Counted from the first letter of the stretch, positions 1 through 8,639 are shown. The stretch: DNA of 64,000 nt from JAGRGG01 sp965217265 (GCA_965217265.1 CBDCHP010000007.1:124001-188000), one strand, 5' to 3'. Numbers and translations are program-made. The notes: generated by a model not told the origin, from the sequence alone.

Positions 1-97
1 CGTGGAGCGCGTCCGGCCCGCGATGGGCGATCTTCTCGGTCATCCGCCGGGCGAGGTCGGCGTCGCCGATGCGCCACAGGGCGACGATGCCGCACAT
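1..97 (-). CDS. asnB: Asparagine synthetase (glutamine-hydrolysing), N-terminal fragment
   Basis: The gene reads leftward from an ATG at 97 and runs off the window edge, so only about 32 residues are visible. They begin MCGIVALWRI and continue to HRGPDA. This is the start of a class II glutamine amidotransferase domain: after removal of the initiator Met, Cys2 is the nucleophile that hydrolyses glutamine, and the RGPD motif lies in the glutamine pocket. In AsnB this domain feeds ammonia to a C-terminal ATP-dependent synthetase. A GGGAG ribosome site lies about 9 bases upstream. Other class II amidotransferases (GlmS, PurF) start differently. AsnB or an AsnB-like paralogue is the best call, because the C-terminal domain cannot be seen. 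Confidence 0.75.
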   Translation of the reverse strand, partial: MCGIVALWRIGDADLARRMTEKIAHRGPDALH

Positions 98-390
98 GGG
101 GTTGGCTCCCGTGTTGGGGTGCGGCCGGAGGGTGGCAGGGTTGGATAGGGTGTCAAGGAGGACAAAGCGATTATGTGCAGATCTGGCTTTGATAAATTTA
201 AGGGCATACGCACCCGGCCACCCTGGACCCCCGATCAAGTCGGGGGTGACAATGTTGAGAGTGCGTGAGAGCAATATTACTCTGCTTTGCTCAATGATTG
301 CTTGAACTATCTACACTCCTCCTACTGTCACCCCCGACTTGATCGGGGGTCCAGGGTGGCAAGGCTGACCCATTCACATGTCGCCGTTCA
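98..390. other. Intergenic region between mfd and asnB
   Basis: About 290 bases without a convincing gene. It holds the asnB ribosome site and the perfect 34-bp inverted repeat pair listed separately. The stretch between the two repeat copies is AT-richer than its surroundings. Short open frames here are not supported by codon pattern or ribosome sites. Confidence 0.6.
217..360. repeat. Two inverted 34-bp palindromic repeats (CCCCCGACTTGATCGGGGG family)
   Basis: Positions 217-250 and 327-360 are perfect reverse complements of each other. Each contains the internal palindrome CCCCCGA-CTTGA-TCGGGGG followed by TCCAGGGTGG. A 76-base AT-richer spacer separates them. The same core, with small changes, recurs at 46437, 48871 and 48957. 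This core is a common extragenic palindrome in alphaproteobacterial genomes. The paired, inverted layout resembles a REP/BIME-type unit or a small non-autonomous element. Which of these it is cannot be settled from one window. Confidence 0.8.
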
Positions 391-3300
391 TCACCCCGCC
401 AACCGCGCCAACTCGTCCACCACCCTGCGCGCCGCCTTCAGGCGTTCCTTCGGGCTCGTCGTCTCGCGCAGCACGACGAGCTTGTGGTCCGGGCGAACGC
501 GCAGATTGCCCTTCGAGCGGGCGATCCAGTCGACCAAGTGCTCGGGCCGCGTGAAGCGGTTGTCGCGGAAGGTGAGGACGATGCCCTTGGGGCCGGCGTC
601 GAGCTTCTGGACGTTGGCGCGCTTGCACTGGCCCTTGATCGCGACGATGTCGAGCAGGTGCTTGGTCGCGTCGGGTGGGGGGCCGAAGCGGTCGGCGAGT
701 TCGGCGGCGAAGTCGTCGATCTCGTCCGGCGTCTCCAGCTTGGCGAGGCGCCGGTACATGGTGAGCCGAAGATCCAGGTCACCGATATAGTCCTCGGGCA
801 TCAGGGCCGAGGCGTCGATCGTGATCTGCGGCGTCCACCCGGTCTCGGTTTCCATGTCCGGGTCGGCCTTGAGGCTCGCCACGGCCTCTTCCAGCATCTG
901 GTTGTAGAGTTCGAACCCGACCTCCTTGATCTGGCCGGACTGCTCCTGGCCGAGCAGGTTGCCTGCCCCACGGATGTCGAGGTCGTGGCTGGCGAGTTGG
1001 AACCCGGCGCCCAGCCCTTCGAGCGACTGGATCACCTGTAGGCGCCGCTCGGCCGTCTCGCGCAGGATGCGCTGGGCCGGGACGGTGAAGTAGGCGTAGG
1101 CGCGGACCTTGGCCCGGCCGACGCGGCCCTTGAGTTGGTAGAGCTGCGACAGGCCGAACCGGTCGGCGCGGTGCACGATCAGCGTGTTGGCGCGCGGGAT
1201 GTCAAGGCCGCTCTCGACGATGTTGGTCGCCAGGAGCACGTCGGTGCGGCCCTCGTAGAAGCCGTTCATCACGGCCTCCAAGTCGCGGACCGCCATCTGG
1301 CCGTTGGCAACCGCGATCGAGAGTTCCGGCACCAGCTTGTCGAGGTCGGCCTTGAGCTTGGCTTGGTCCGACACCCGCGGGCAGACGTAGAAGCTCTGCC
1401 CGCCGCGGTGGTGCTCGCGCAAGAGGGCTTCCCGGATCACGACCGGGTCGGTCGGCATGACGAAGCTGCGCACGGCGAGGCGATCGACCGGCGGTGTCGC
1501 GATGATCGAGAGGTCCTTCATGCCGCCCAAGGCCATGTGCAGCGTGCGCGGGATCGGCGTCGCCGTCATCGTCAGCATGTGGACCTCGGCCCGCAGCGCC
1601 TTCAGGCGTTCTTTGTGCGCGACGCCGAAATGCTGCTCCTCGTCGACGATGACGAGGCCCAGATCCTTGAACGCGACGCCCTTGCCGAGCAGCGCGTGCG
1701 TGCCGATCGCGACGTCGACCTCGCCCGATCTGATGCCGGCCTTGACCTCGGCCGCCTCTTTTGCCGTCACGAAGCGCGACAGTTGCGCCACCTTGATCGG
1801 CAGCCCGTGCATCCGTGCCGCGAAGGTGGCGTGGTGCTGGCGGGCGAGCAGCGTCGTCGGGGCCAGGAGCGCCACCTGCTTGCCGGCCATCGCCGCGACG
1901 AAGGCGGCGCGCAGCGCGACCTCGGTCTTGCCAAAACCCACGTCGCCGCAGATCAGGCGGTCCATCGGCCGGCCCGAACCCATGTCCTCCAGGACGGATT
2001 CGATGGCGCGGAGCTGGTCCTCGGTCTCCTCGTAGGGAAACCGCGCGGCGAACTCCTCGTAGACGCCGGTCGGCAGATCGAGCGGCTCGCCCCGCTTGGT
2101 CGCGCGCTTGGCGGCGATTGCGATGAGTTCGCCGGCGAGTTCGCGGATGCGCTCCTTGATCCGCGCCTTGCGGTTCTGCCAGCCGGCTCCGCCTAAGCGG
2201 TCGAGTTGCGCCTCGCCCTCGGCCGTGCCGTAGCGCGAGAGAAGGTCGAGGTTCTCGACCGGGACGAACAGCTTGTCGCCGCCGGCGTAGACCAGCTTCA
2301 GGCAGTCGTGCGGCGCGCCGCCGACCTCCAGCGTCATCAGCCCCGCGAAGCGGCCGATGCCGTGCTCGGCGTGGACGACGAGGTCGTCTTGCTTGAGAGC
2401 CCCGACGTCGGGGATGAACTTGTCGCCGCGCTTCTTCTTCGCCGCCGTGCCGCGCGCCATGCGCTCGCCAAGCAGGTCGCCCTCGCCGAGGAGGTGGAGC
2501 CCCGGCGCCACGCTGCCGTGGTCGAGCGGCAGGACGGCGAGCGCCACCGTGCCGGGCGCCGCCTCGCCGGCCGCCTTGATCCGGCGCGGCGGGTCGAGGC
2601 CGTGGTCGGCCAGCACCTGCGACAGGCGCTCGGCGGCACCCTCGCTGTGCGCCGCCAGGATCGGGGCTTGACGGGCGGCCTTCAGTCCGTCGAGGTGCGC
2701 CTTGATCGCGTCGAACAGGTTGACGGCGCGGTCGGCCCGCTCGGGGGCGAAGTCGCGCGCCGGCTTGGCGCCCAGGTCGACGATCTCGGCCACGCCTTGC
2801 GGCGGGGCGGGCGGCGGGCCGAAGAGGGTGAACTGCATCAGCGGGCGCGAGCGCAGCGCACCCGCCACCTCGTTCTCGGCGAGGTAGAGCGCCGTCGGCG
2901 GCAGGGCGCGGTAGGGAACGGTGCCGAACGCCGTTTTGGCCTCGGGTGCCATTCTCGTATCGAAGTGTTCGCCGATCTGCGCTTGGCGCGCGGCGATCGC
3001 CTCCTCGGCCAAGTGGTCGAGGCCGATCTCGTAGTCGCCGTCGAGGTAGTCGAAGACCGTGACCAGCCGTTCGTGGAACAAAGGCAGCCAGTGCTCCATG
3101 CCAGGATAGGCCCGGCCCTCGACGATCGCGGCGTAGAGCGGGTCGGCGCCGACGGCGCCGAAGGTGCGGGGGTAGGCGGTCTTGAACCGCAGAATCGCGT
3201 CGGCGTCGGGCAGCGCCTCGGAGACGGGGCCGAGCTCGACCGTCCCGACCCGGTCCTTGGTGCGCTGGGTCAAGGGGTCGAAGCCCTTGATGCTCTCGAT

Positions 3301-3894
3301 CGTGCTGCCGAAGAAGTCGAGCCGGTAGGGCGAGCGCGAGGCGCTCGGGAAGACGTCGAGCAGCCCGCCGCGCACGGCGTACTCGCCGGCCTCGACGACG
3401 GTGCCGGTGCGGGCGTAGCCGTTCTGCTCCAAGTAGCGGATCAGGCCGTCGCGGTCGGCGCGTTTCGAGGCTTCGAGCCGCAAGTGCGCCGCGCGCACGG
3501 CGTCGGGCGGCGGCACCCGCTGGCCGAGCGCGTTGACCGAGACGAGGAGGAGGCGCGGCCGCGCGGCCCCACCGGCCGCGAGGCGGGCCAGCGTGCGCAG
3601 CCGCTCGGCCATGACCGGCGTGCTGGGCGAGACGCGATCATAGGGCAGGCAGTCCCAGGCCGGCAGGATCAGCGTCTCGATGCCTGGCGCGAAGAAGCGG
3701 GCCATCGCGGCGACGAAGGACGCACGGGCGGCGTCGCGGGTGACGTGGACGACGAGCGGCACCCCGGCCGCGAGCCGTTCGGCGAGGTGGCGCGCCTCGA
3801 TCCCGTCGCGGGCGTTGGCGACGAGGCGGCGCCCCGCCGCCACGGCTTGATCGGGCGCGCCTATGGTGGCGGTGGCGAAATCGACGTCGGCCAT
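391..3894 (-). CDS. mfd: Transcription-repair coupling factor Mfd
   Basis: At 1167 residues this is full length for Mfd, the ATP-driven DNA translocase that removes RNA polymerase stalled at lesions and recruits UvrA. The N-terminal third is UvrB-like. A CarD/RID-type RNA-polymerase-interaction domain follows around residues 500-560 (VHAEHGIGRFAG). The translocase core has Walker A GDVGFGKTE near residue 650 and a DEEQ box (IVDEEQHFG) near 750. The region typical of the TRG motif and the C-terminal D7 domain follow. The start codon lies 2 bases after the sdhE stop, so sdhE-mfd is probably one transcript. The long frame on the opposite strand is a GC-codon shadow. Confidence 0.97.
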   Translation of the reverse strand: MADVDFATATIGAPDQAVAAGRRLVANARDGIEARHLAERLAAGVPLVVHVTRDAARASFVAAMARFFAPGIETLILPAWDCLPYDRVSPSTPVMAERLRTLARLAAGGAARPRLLLVSVNALGQRVPPPDAVRAAHLRLEASKRADRDGLIRYLEQNGYARTGTVVEAGEYAVRGGLLDVFPSASRSPYRLDFFGSTIESIKGFDPLTQRTKDRVGTVELGPVSEALPDADAILRFKTAYPRTFGAVGADPLYAAIVEGRAYPGMEHWLPLFHERLVTVFDYLDGDYEIGLDHLAEEAIAARQAQIGEHFDTRMAPEAKTAFGTVPYRALPPTALYLAENEVAGALRSRPLMQFTLFGPPPAPPQGVAEIVDLGAKPARDFAPERADRAVNLFDAIKAHLDGLKAARQAPILAAHSEGAAERLSQVLADHGLDPPRRIKAAGEAAPGTVALAVLPLDHGSVAPGLHLLGEGDLLGERMARGTAAKKKRGDKFIPDVGALKQDDLVVHAEHGIGRFAGLMTLEVGGAPHDCLKLVYAGGDKLFVPVENLDLLSRYGTAEGEAQLDRLGGAGWQNRKARIKERIRELAGELIAIAAKRATKRGEPLDLPTGVYEEFAARFPYEETEDQLRAIESVLEDMGSGRPMDRLICGDVGFGKTEVALRAAFVAAMAGKQVALLAPTTLLARQHHATFAARMHGLPIKVAQLSRFVTAKEAAEVKAGIRSGEVDVAIGTHALLGKGVAFKDLGLVIVDEEQHFGVAHKERLKALRAEVHMLTMTATPIPRTLHMALGGMKDLSIIATPPVDRLAVRSFVMPTDPVVIREALLREHHRGGQSFYVCPRVSDQAKLKADLDKLVPELSIAVANGQMAVRDLEAVMNGFYEGRTDVLLATNIVESGLDIPRANTLIVHRADRFGLSQLYQLKGRVGRAKVRAYAYFTVPAQRILRETAERRLQVIQSLEGLGAGFQLASHDLDIRGAGNLLGQEQSGQIKEVGFELYNQMLEEAVASLKADPDMETETGWTPQITIDASALMPEDYIGDLDLRLTMYRRLAKLETPDEIDDFAAELADRFGPPPDATKHLLDIVAIKGQCKRANVQKLDAGPKGIVLTFRDNRFTRPEHLVDWIARSKGNLRVRPDHKLVVLRETTSPKERLKAARRVVDELARLAG

Positions 3895-3896
3895 GG

Positions 3897-4157
3897 TCAG
3901 TGCGTCGGGGCCACGTTGCGCAGGGCCTCGAAGACAGGGTTGTCGTGCCGGGCCGGGACGTGGCGGCGACCCATGACCCAGGCGACCACGTCGTGGTCGG
4001 CCTCGTCGATCAGCGCCTCGTACTGGTCGAGCGCCGCGCCGTTCAGCGTCGGCAGGTGGTCCTCGGCGAAGCGCTGAAAGATCACGTCCGCCTCCTTGAA
4101 GCCGCGATAGCGGCTGCGGTGCTTGAGGCGCTTTCGCCGGACCTCGTCCGTCTCCAT
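3897..4157 (-). CDS. sdhE: FAD assembly factor SdhE (succinate dehydrogenase assembly)
   Basis: This 86-residue protein has the SdhE pattern. A basic N-terminus leads into an RGFKEAD segment, matching the family RGxxE motif that contacts the flavoprotein. The helical stretch QYEALIDEADHDVVAWVMG follows. SdhE promotes covalent FAD attachment to SdhA in the cytoplasm. AAGGAG lies about 8 bases before the ATG. It sits directly upstream of mfd with a 2-base gap, which suggests co-transcription although the functions are unrelated. recG starts divergently from the same short intergenic region. Confidence 0.9.
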   Translation of the reverse strand: METDEVRRKRLKHRSRYRGFKEADVIFQRFAEDHLPTLNGAALDQYEALIDEADHDVVAWVMGRRHVPARHDNPVFEALRNVAPTH

Positions 4158-4212
4158 ATCTAACGCTCCTTCATCCGTGGCACCGGCGTCTTAGATGCGG
4201 CTTGGGAACGAA

Positions 4213-6321
4213 ATGTCGAGGGGGGTGGCGGCGGACGGCGGGGCCGGCCCGCGTCCGGCCCTGCTCGACCCGCTGATGGCGGGCTTGAGCGGCCTCGACG
4301 GCGTCGGGGAGCGGCTGGCGGCGGCGCTGGCCAAGCTGCTCGACAAGGCGGACCCGCGGGTCCGCGACCTCCTCTTCCTCGCGCCTGCCAAGCGCCGCGA
4401 CTTCGGCCTTATCGAGGCGTTGGACGAGGGCATGGCCGAGACGATGGTGACGCTGGACGCGCGCGTCCTCGGCCATAGTCCGGCGCCGCCCGGCCGGCCC
4501 AGCCCCTATCGGGTGCGGGTCGAGGCGGCGGGAACGGCGCTCGACCTCGTCTTCTTCAACGCCAAGCGCCCATTCTTGGAACGGACCTTCCCGGTCGATG
4601 CCGTCGTCAGGCTGCACGGCCGCCTCGGCCACTTCAAGGGCCGCTGGCAGATCGTCCACCCCGAACTTCTGCCGGAGGGGGGCGGGTTCGAGCGCGCGGC
4701 GGTCTACCCGCTGAGCGGGGGCCTGAGCCAGGGCCGGGTCCGCTCGCTGGTCCAGGATGCGCTTAAAGTTGTGCCGGAGATGCCGGAATGGCTCGACCCG
4801 CTCATGGTCGAGCGCGACCGCCTGCCGGACTTCAAGCGGGCGCTCAATGACCTGCACTTAAGCGACGACGAGGAGGACGTGCTCCGGGCCCAGACCCGGC
4901 TCAAGCTCGACGAACTGTTCGTCATGCAACTGGCGCTCGGGCTGACCCGGCAACGGCGCGAGGCGGTGCCGGGCCACGCCTGGACCCCCCCGGGGGTCCT
5001 GGGCGCGCGTCTGCTGGCGGCCCTTCCCTTCAAGCCGACGGGGGCGCAGGCCCGCGCCGTCGAGACGATAGCGTTTGACCTCGCCCGGCCCGAGGCGACG
5101 ATGCGTCTCTTGATGGGCGACGTCGGCAGCGGCAAGACCTACGTCGCCTTGATGGCGATGCTGCACGTGGTCGAGGCCGGCGGACAGGCGGCCTTGATGG
5201 CGCCGACCGAGGTGCTGGCGCGGCAGCACCACGCCGGGCTCGCCGATCTCGCGGCCCGGATCGGCGTCGGGGTCGACCTGCTCACCGGGGCCGACCCGGT
5301 GCCGGTGCGGCGCAAAGCCCTGGCGCGGATCGCCTCGGGCGAGGCCCGCCTCGTCGTCGGCACGCACGCTCTGTTCCAGGCCGGGGTCGATTTCCACCGC
5401 TTGGGGCTCGCCGTGATCGACGAGCAGCACCGCTTTGGCGTGCATCAGCGCCTCGACCTCGTCGCCAAGGGGAAAGGCGCCGATCTCCTCCTCCTCACCG
5501 CGACGCCGATCCCGCGCAGCCTCGTCATGAGCCTGTACGGCGACGTCGCCACCGCGCGGCTCGACGAGCGCCCGGTCGGCCGGCAGCCGATCACGACCCG
5601 CAGCGTCTCGGCCGCCCGGATCGAGGAGGTCGTGGCCGGGCTTGGGCGCGCGCTCGACGCCGGCGGACGGGCCTATTGGGTGACGCCCGCGGTCGAGCCG
5701 GGGCCGGACCCGCGCATCCCCTCGGCGCTGGCCCGCTTCGCGTGGCTGAGGGAACGCTTCGGCGACGCGGTCGGGATCGTCCACGGCCGGATGGGGTCGA
5801 TTGAGAAGGAGGCGGCGATGGCGGCCTTCAAGGAAGGGCGCACCCGCCTCCTCGTGGCGACGACCGTGGTCGAGGTCGGCATCGACGTGGCTGAAGCGAC
5901 CGTGATCGTCGTCGACGCCGCCGAGCGCTTCGGCCTCGCCCAACTGCACCAGTTGCGCGGCCGGGTCGGCCGCGGCGGGGCGGCCTCGACGTGCCTCCTC
6001 CTCTACCACCCGCCGGTCGGCGCCGTCGCCAAAGAGCGGCTCAAGGTCCTGCGCCAGACCGAGGACGGCTTTCGCATTTCCGAGGAGGATCTCCGCCTGC
6101 GCGGCCCCGGCGAGATCCTGGGCGTGCGCCAGAGCGGCCTGCCGGCGTTCGCGTTCGCCGACCTCGCCCGCGACGCCGACGCGCTGGCGACCGCCCGCGA
6201 CGACGCGACGGCGCTTCTGCGACGCGACCCGGACCTCTTGAGCCCGCGCGGCCGGGCGGCCCGGCTCGCCTTGCACCTGTTCGAGCGCGGCGAGGCGGTG
6301 CGGCACCTGCGCGCCGGTTGA
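4213..6321 (+). CDS. recG: ATP-dependent DNA helicase RecG
   Basis: RecG remodels stalled replication forks and Holliday junctions. This copy is about 702 residues. It has an N-terminal wedge/OB domain, Walker A GDVGSGKTY near residue 303, a DEQH-type box (VIDEQHRFG) near 402, and helicase motifs through RGRVGRGG. The C-terminal RISEEDLRLRGPGEILG segment is typical of RecG. An upstream in-frame ATG exists at 4195, but it has no ribosome site. The ATG at 4213 follows GGGA at suitable distance, so that start was chosen. RecG and Mfd share the same translocase core, and here they are encoded back to back on opposite strands. Confidence 0.96.
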   Translation: MSRGVAADGGAGPRPALLDPLMAGLSGLDGVGERLAAALAKLLDKADPRVRDLLFLAPAKRRDFGLIEALDEGMAETMVTLDARVLGHSPAPPGRPSPYRVRVEAAGTALDLVFFNAKRPFLERTFPVDAVVRLHGRLGHFKGRWQIVHPELLPEGGGFERAAVYPLSGGLSQGRVRSLVQDALKVVPEMPEWLDPLMVERDRLPDFKRALNDLHLSDDEEDVLRAQTRLKLDELFVMQLALGLTRQRREAVPGHAWTPPGVLGARLLAALPFKPTGAQARAVETIAFDLARPEATMRLLMGDVGSGKTYVALMAMLHVVEAGGQAALMAPTEVLARQHHAGLADLAARIGVGVDLLTGADPVPVRRKALARIASGEARLVVGTHALFQAGVDFHRLGLAVIDEQHRFGVHQRLDLVAKGKGADLLLLTATPIPRSLVMSLYGDVATARLDERPVGRQPITTRSVSAARIEEVVAGLGRALDAGGRAYWVTPAVEPGPDPRIPSALARFAWLRERFGDAVGIVHGRMGSIEKEAAMAAFKEGRTRLLVATTVVEVGIDVAEATVIVVDAAERFGLAQLHQLRGRVGRGGAASTCLLLYHPPVGAVAKERLKVLRQTEDGFRISEEDLRLRGPGEILGVRQSGLPAFAFADLARDADALATARDDATALLRRDPDLLSPRGRAARLALHLFERGEAVRHLRAG

Positions 6322-6371
6322 GATGCTTGTGATAAACAATTAAATAATATAAAATTTTACGGGTCTTTTCA

Positions 6372-6394
6372 AATACATTGATTATTAATGTATT
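6372..6394. repeat. AT-rich inverted repeat, possible operator
   Basis: AATACATT at 6372-6379 and AATGTATT at 6387-6394 form a perfect 8-bp dyad with a 7-base spacer. It lies about 9 bases upstream of the predicted -35 box of the next gene. Position and symmetry suit a transcription-factor site. The factor is unknown. Confidence 0.45.
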
Positions 6395-6403
6395 CGATTT
6401 ATT

Positions 6404-6432
6404 TTGACACTAAATTAACCCACGGTTATTTG
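6404..6432 (+). promoter_or_regulatory. Sigma-70-type promoter for the 6497 gene
   Basis: TTGACA at 6404-6409 is a perfect -35 box. After a 17-base spacer comes TATTTG at 6427-6432 as a weaker -10. The region is AT-rich, unlike the surrounding coding DNA. The distance to the start codon is about 65 bases. Confidence 0.55.
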
Positions 6433-6496
6433 AAAAACGACGACAACACTCGACCGGCTTCGAGCGCCATCGGTCGGATCAGTTTGAGGGAGACCC

Positions 6497-6964
6497 ATGA
6501 CGGTCATCACCAGCACCATCCTGCTTACGCGTCGGATCGGCGATCTGCAGCGGCGGCGCCAGCTTCTCCTCGAGCGTCAAGACCGCGCGCGGCGCGCGTT
6601 GCCGGAATGGACGTTCACGCCGCTGCGCTTGGTCGGCATGTCGGCGGACGAGATCCGTGCCGCCGTCGGCGAGGTCGAGAAGGCGCAGGACAAGCTCGGG
6701 CTCGGCGCGATCGAGAGCGAGATCGACGCGATCGACCAGAACATCGAGGAACTCGAGAACGCCCTGCTCGCCGCCAGGAGCGACAGCCTGGACGGCGTGG
6801 GGGCTTTGCTCAACCTCGCCATCGCCCGGCTGCGCGAGCACACGCCGACCGATCCGAGCGATCTGTTCTACGACTACGGCGACGCGCGGGTCCTGCGGCT
6901 GCTCGAACACGCGGCCGAGGGGCTCGACGGCGTGACGAGCGAGGGGCAACGGCGCGCGGGCTGA
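6497..6964 (+). CDS. Unknown cytoplasmic coiled-coil protein
   Basis: This 155-residue protein has no family I recognise. It has no signal peptide and no clear membrane segment. Two charged helical stretches, about residues 10-30 and 55-95, are rich in Glu, Lys, Gln and Leu at heptad-like spacing (EVEKAQDKLGLGAIESE). They suggest an antiparallel coiled coil or helical hairpin. A strong ribosome site (GAGGGAGA) precedes the ATG, and a good sigma-70 promoter with an adjacent palindrome lies upstream. It is therefore probably a real, separately expressed gene. It is followed by a hairpin and then the stress operon, so it is not part of that transcript. Confidence 0.7.
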   Translation: MTVITSTILLTRRIGDLQRRRQLLLERQDRARRALPEWTFTPLRLVGMSADEIRAAVGEVEKAQDKLGLGAIESEIDAIDQNIEELENALLAARSDSLDGVGALLNLAIARLREHTPTDPSDLFYDYGDARVLRLLEHAAEGLDGVTSEGQRRAG

Positions 6965-7222
6965 AGCACGATCGAAGCAACCTCAAAGGGCCACGCCCGC
7001 GCCGTGCGGTATGCCTTCACGATTGAGGGCGTGCCTCACACGCGAGCTTGAATTCTTGGCGCTACCACCGCCTTTGCGTCGATCTCAGCGCGACGCTCAG
7101 CCTAACTTGAAGGGCGACGACCGTCACGGCGTCGCCCTTCGGCCCGTTCGCGCCGTGCGGTAGAGAAGCCCCGCCGACGCCCGTCGGTGCTTACATTCCT
7201 CTTTTGTAAGCTGTATTGGGTT
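6965..7222. other. Intergenic region between the unknown gene and the stress operon
   Basis: No gene is visible. The region has a perfect 10-bp hairpin at 7110-7139. A 14-base direct repeat, CGCGCCGTGCGGTA, occurs at 6998-7011 and 7149-7162 and brackets the hairpin. Confidence 0.5.
7110..7139 (+). terminator. Hairpin, possible terminator
   Basis: AAGGGCGACG and CGTCGCCCTT form a perfect 10-bp stem with a 10-base loop. No U-tract follows, so termination is uncertain. It separates the 6497 gene from the stress operon. Confidence 0.4.
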
Positions 7223-7247
7223 GGAACCTGCCCGGCGTCGTGACGTT
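7223..7247 (+). promoter_or_regulatory. Sigma-EcfG (general stress response) promoter
   Basis: GGAAC at 7223-7227, a 16-base spacer and CGTT at 7244-7247 match the alphaproteobacterial EcfG consensus GGAAC-N16/17-CGTT exactly. The predicted transcription start near 7254 leaves a leader of about 30 bases before the ATG at 7285. The downstream genes are families often found in such regulons, which supports the call. Confidence 0.8.
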
Positions 7248-7284
7248 GGTCTGCCCGACAGGTCTACGCGGAGTAAAAAAAATC

Positions 7285-8196
7285 ATGACCAGCATTGGCG
7301 AGAGCGATGCCGATCGGCTGAGGCGCGATGCGGACGCCTCCTACCAGGAGACCAAGGCCGAGGCGTCGGGCGCGGCCGACGAAGCCAAGTCGCGACTGAA
7401 CGAGGCCAGCGAGCGGGCGAAGGCCGAGGCGAGCGGCATCACCGAGCGCGCCAAGGAGCGGATCTCGGCCGAGGCCGAGGCGCAAAAGGATCAGGCGGCC
7501 GGGCGAATCGCCAGCATCGCCGATCGGGCGCACCAAGCGGCCGACGATCTACGCAGCGACGAGGCATGGCTCGCCAACGCGATCGACAGCGGTGCGCGCT
7601 ACCTCGACGACTTCGCCAGCGCGGTGCGCACGCGCGACTTTCCCGGGCTGATCCACGAGGTCGAGGACATGGCCCGCCGGCAGCCGGGCATGTTCATGGG
7701 CGCCACGGTGGCTCTGGGTTTCATGCTCGGCCGTTTCCTGCGCAGCAGCCAGCCCTCCGGCTACGGCGGACGCTCTTCCGGCTACAGCGGCGGCTACGCC
7801 GGCTACGACAGCCCCCGCTATCGCGGCTACGCCCGGCACGACTACGGGGCCGAGAGCGGCTACCGCGACGCCAGCCGCGACTGGCAGCGCTCCGGCAACG
7901 ATCAAGATCCCTTGCGCGGCGGCTACGCCAGCGGCGGCGCCGGTATGGGCGGCGTAGGTTCTGTAAGCGGTGGCGGTACGGCCGCGCCGGCCAGCACGGG
8001 TTACGCCGGCACGGCGGCCTCCCCCGCGTCGCAATCCTACGCGCGCTCGGACCCGACGGGCTCGGCGGTGACGCCGGGAACGACCGCGGGCACGAGCCAA
8101 GCCCCGTCGCCGAGCCCGGTCGGCACGACCGGCACGCGTGGCGCGTCGAGCGGCACGGGCACGACCACTACCAATAAGCCGGGGGAAAGCATGTGA
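7285..8196 (+). CDS. Stress-induced amphipathic-helix/membrane protein with Gly/Tyr/Ser-rich tail
   Basis: A 303-residue protein. Residues about 10-90 are a long Ala/Glu/Lys/Arg amphipathic helix with apolipoprotein- or LEA-like repeats (EASERAKAEASG). A single membrane segment follows near 135-150 (MFMGATVALGFMLGRFL). The C-terminal half is low-complexity, rich in Gly, Tyr, Ser and Thr. Proteins of this build are annotated in Rhizobiales as nutrient-deprivation-induced proteins. They often precede a holin-like DUF1469 gene and a DUF3618 gene, exactly as here. An upstream in-frame start at 7216 would lie before the EcfG promoter. The ATG at 7285 with GCGGAG was therefore chosen. The stop overlaps the next start. 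Confidence 0.75.
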   Translation: MTSIGESDADRLRRDADASYQETKAEASGAADEAKSRLNEASERAKAEASGITERAKERISAEAEAQKDQAAGRIASIADRAHQAADDLRSDEAWLANAIDSGARYLDDFASAVRTRDFPGLIHEVEDMARRQPGMFMGATVALGFMLGRFLRSSQPSGYGGRSSGYSGGYAGYDSPRYRGYARHDYGAESGYRDASRDWQRSGNDQDPLRGGYASGGAGMGGVGSVSGGGTAAPASTGYAGTAASPASQSYARSDPTGSAVTPGTTAGTSQAPSPSPVGTTGTRGASSGTGTTTTNKPGESM

Positions 8197-8639
8197 GCAA
8201 CGGGGAACCGCTGCACGGTTCACGCAGCGAGCGCGTGTACGATCAAGGCACGGCCGGCGGGCACGACCAGCGCCCGCTCGGCACGCTGCTCAAGGATCTG
8301 ACCGGGGACGTGTCGAACCTCGTTCGTGGCGAGGTCGAGCTCGCCAAGGCCGAGGTCAAGGAAGGTGCGGTCAGGCTCGCGCAGGGCGCCGTCGAGATCA
8401 TCGGCGGCCTCCTGATCGGCTTCGTTGCCTTGATCATCTTGCTGCAGGCGCTGGTCGTGGCGCTCGCGAACGTCATGCCGGACTGGCTCGCCGCCGTCAT
8501 AGTCGGCGGCGTCATCGCGCTCATCGCGCTCTTCATGGTGATCAAGGGCCAATCGGACTTGAGGAATGCCAGCCTCCTGCCGCGCCGCGCGACGCAGCAC
8601 GCCAAGGCCGACGTCCAGATGGCGAAGGAGCACGTCTGA
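8193..8639 (+). CDS. Phage_holin_3_6 / DUF1469 family membrane protein
   Basis: This 148-residue protein starts at a GTG that overlaps the upstream stop (ATGTGA). A GGGGGAAAG ribosome site precedes it. The N-terminal LLKDLTGDVSNLVRGEVEL is the typical DUF1469 opening: a peripheral amphipathic helix. Two adjacent membrane helices follow, about residues 65-90 and 95-117. The name 'phage holin family' comes from a fold-level similarity. These proteins are chromosomal envelope components in proteobacteria and do not indicate a prophage. Tight coupling on both sides places it firmly in the EcfG-driven operon, so an envelope-stress role is inferred. Confidence 0.8.
   Translation: MSNGEPLHGSRSERVYDQGTAGGHDQRPLGTLLKDLTGDVSNLVRGEVELAKAEVKEGAVRLAQGAVEIIGGLLIGFVALIILLQALVVALANVMPDWLAAVIVGGVIALIALFMVIKGQSDLRNASLLPRRATQHAKADVQMAKEHV

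Noticed and set aside
2206..4077. A 623-codon frame opposite mfd
   Set aside because: Same cause: an antisense shadow in GC-rich coding DNA. The Mfd frame is full length with all helicase motifs.
8193..8639. A phage lysis (holin) gene and hence a prophage
   Set aside because: The holin-like DUF1469 family is chromosomal here, in a stress operon. No other phage genes are present.
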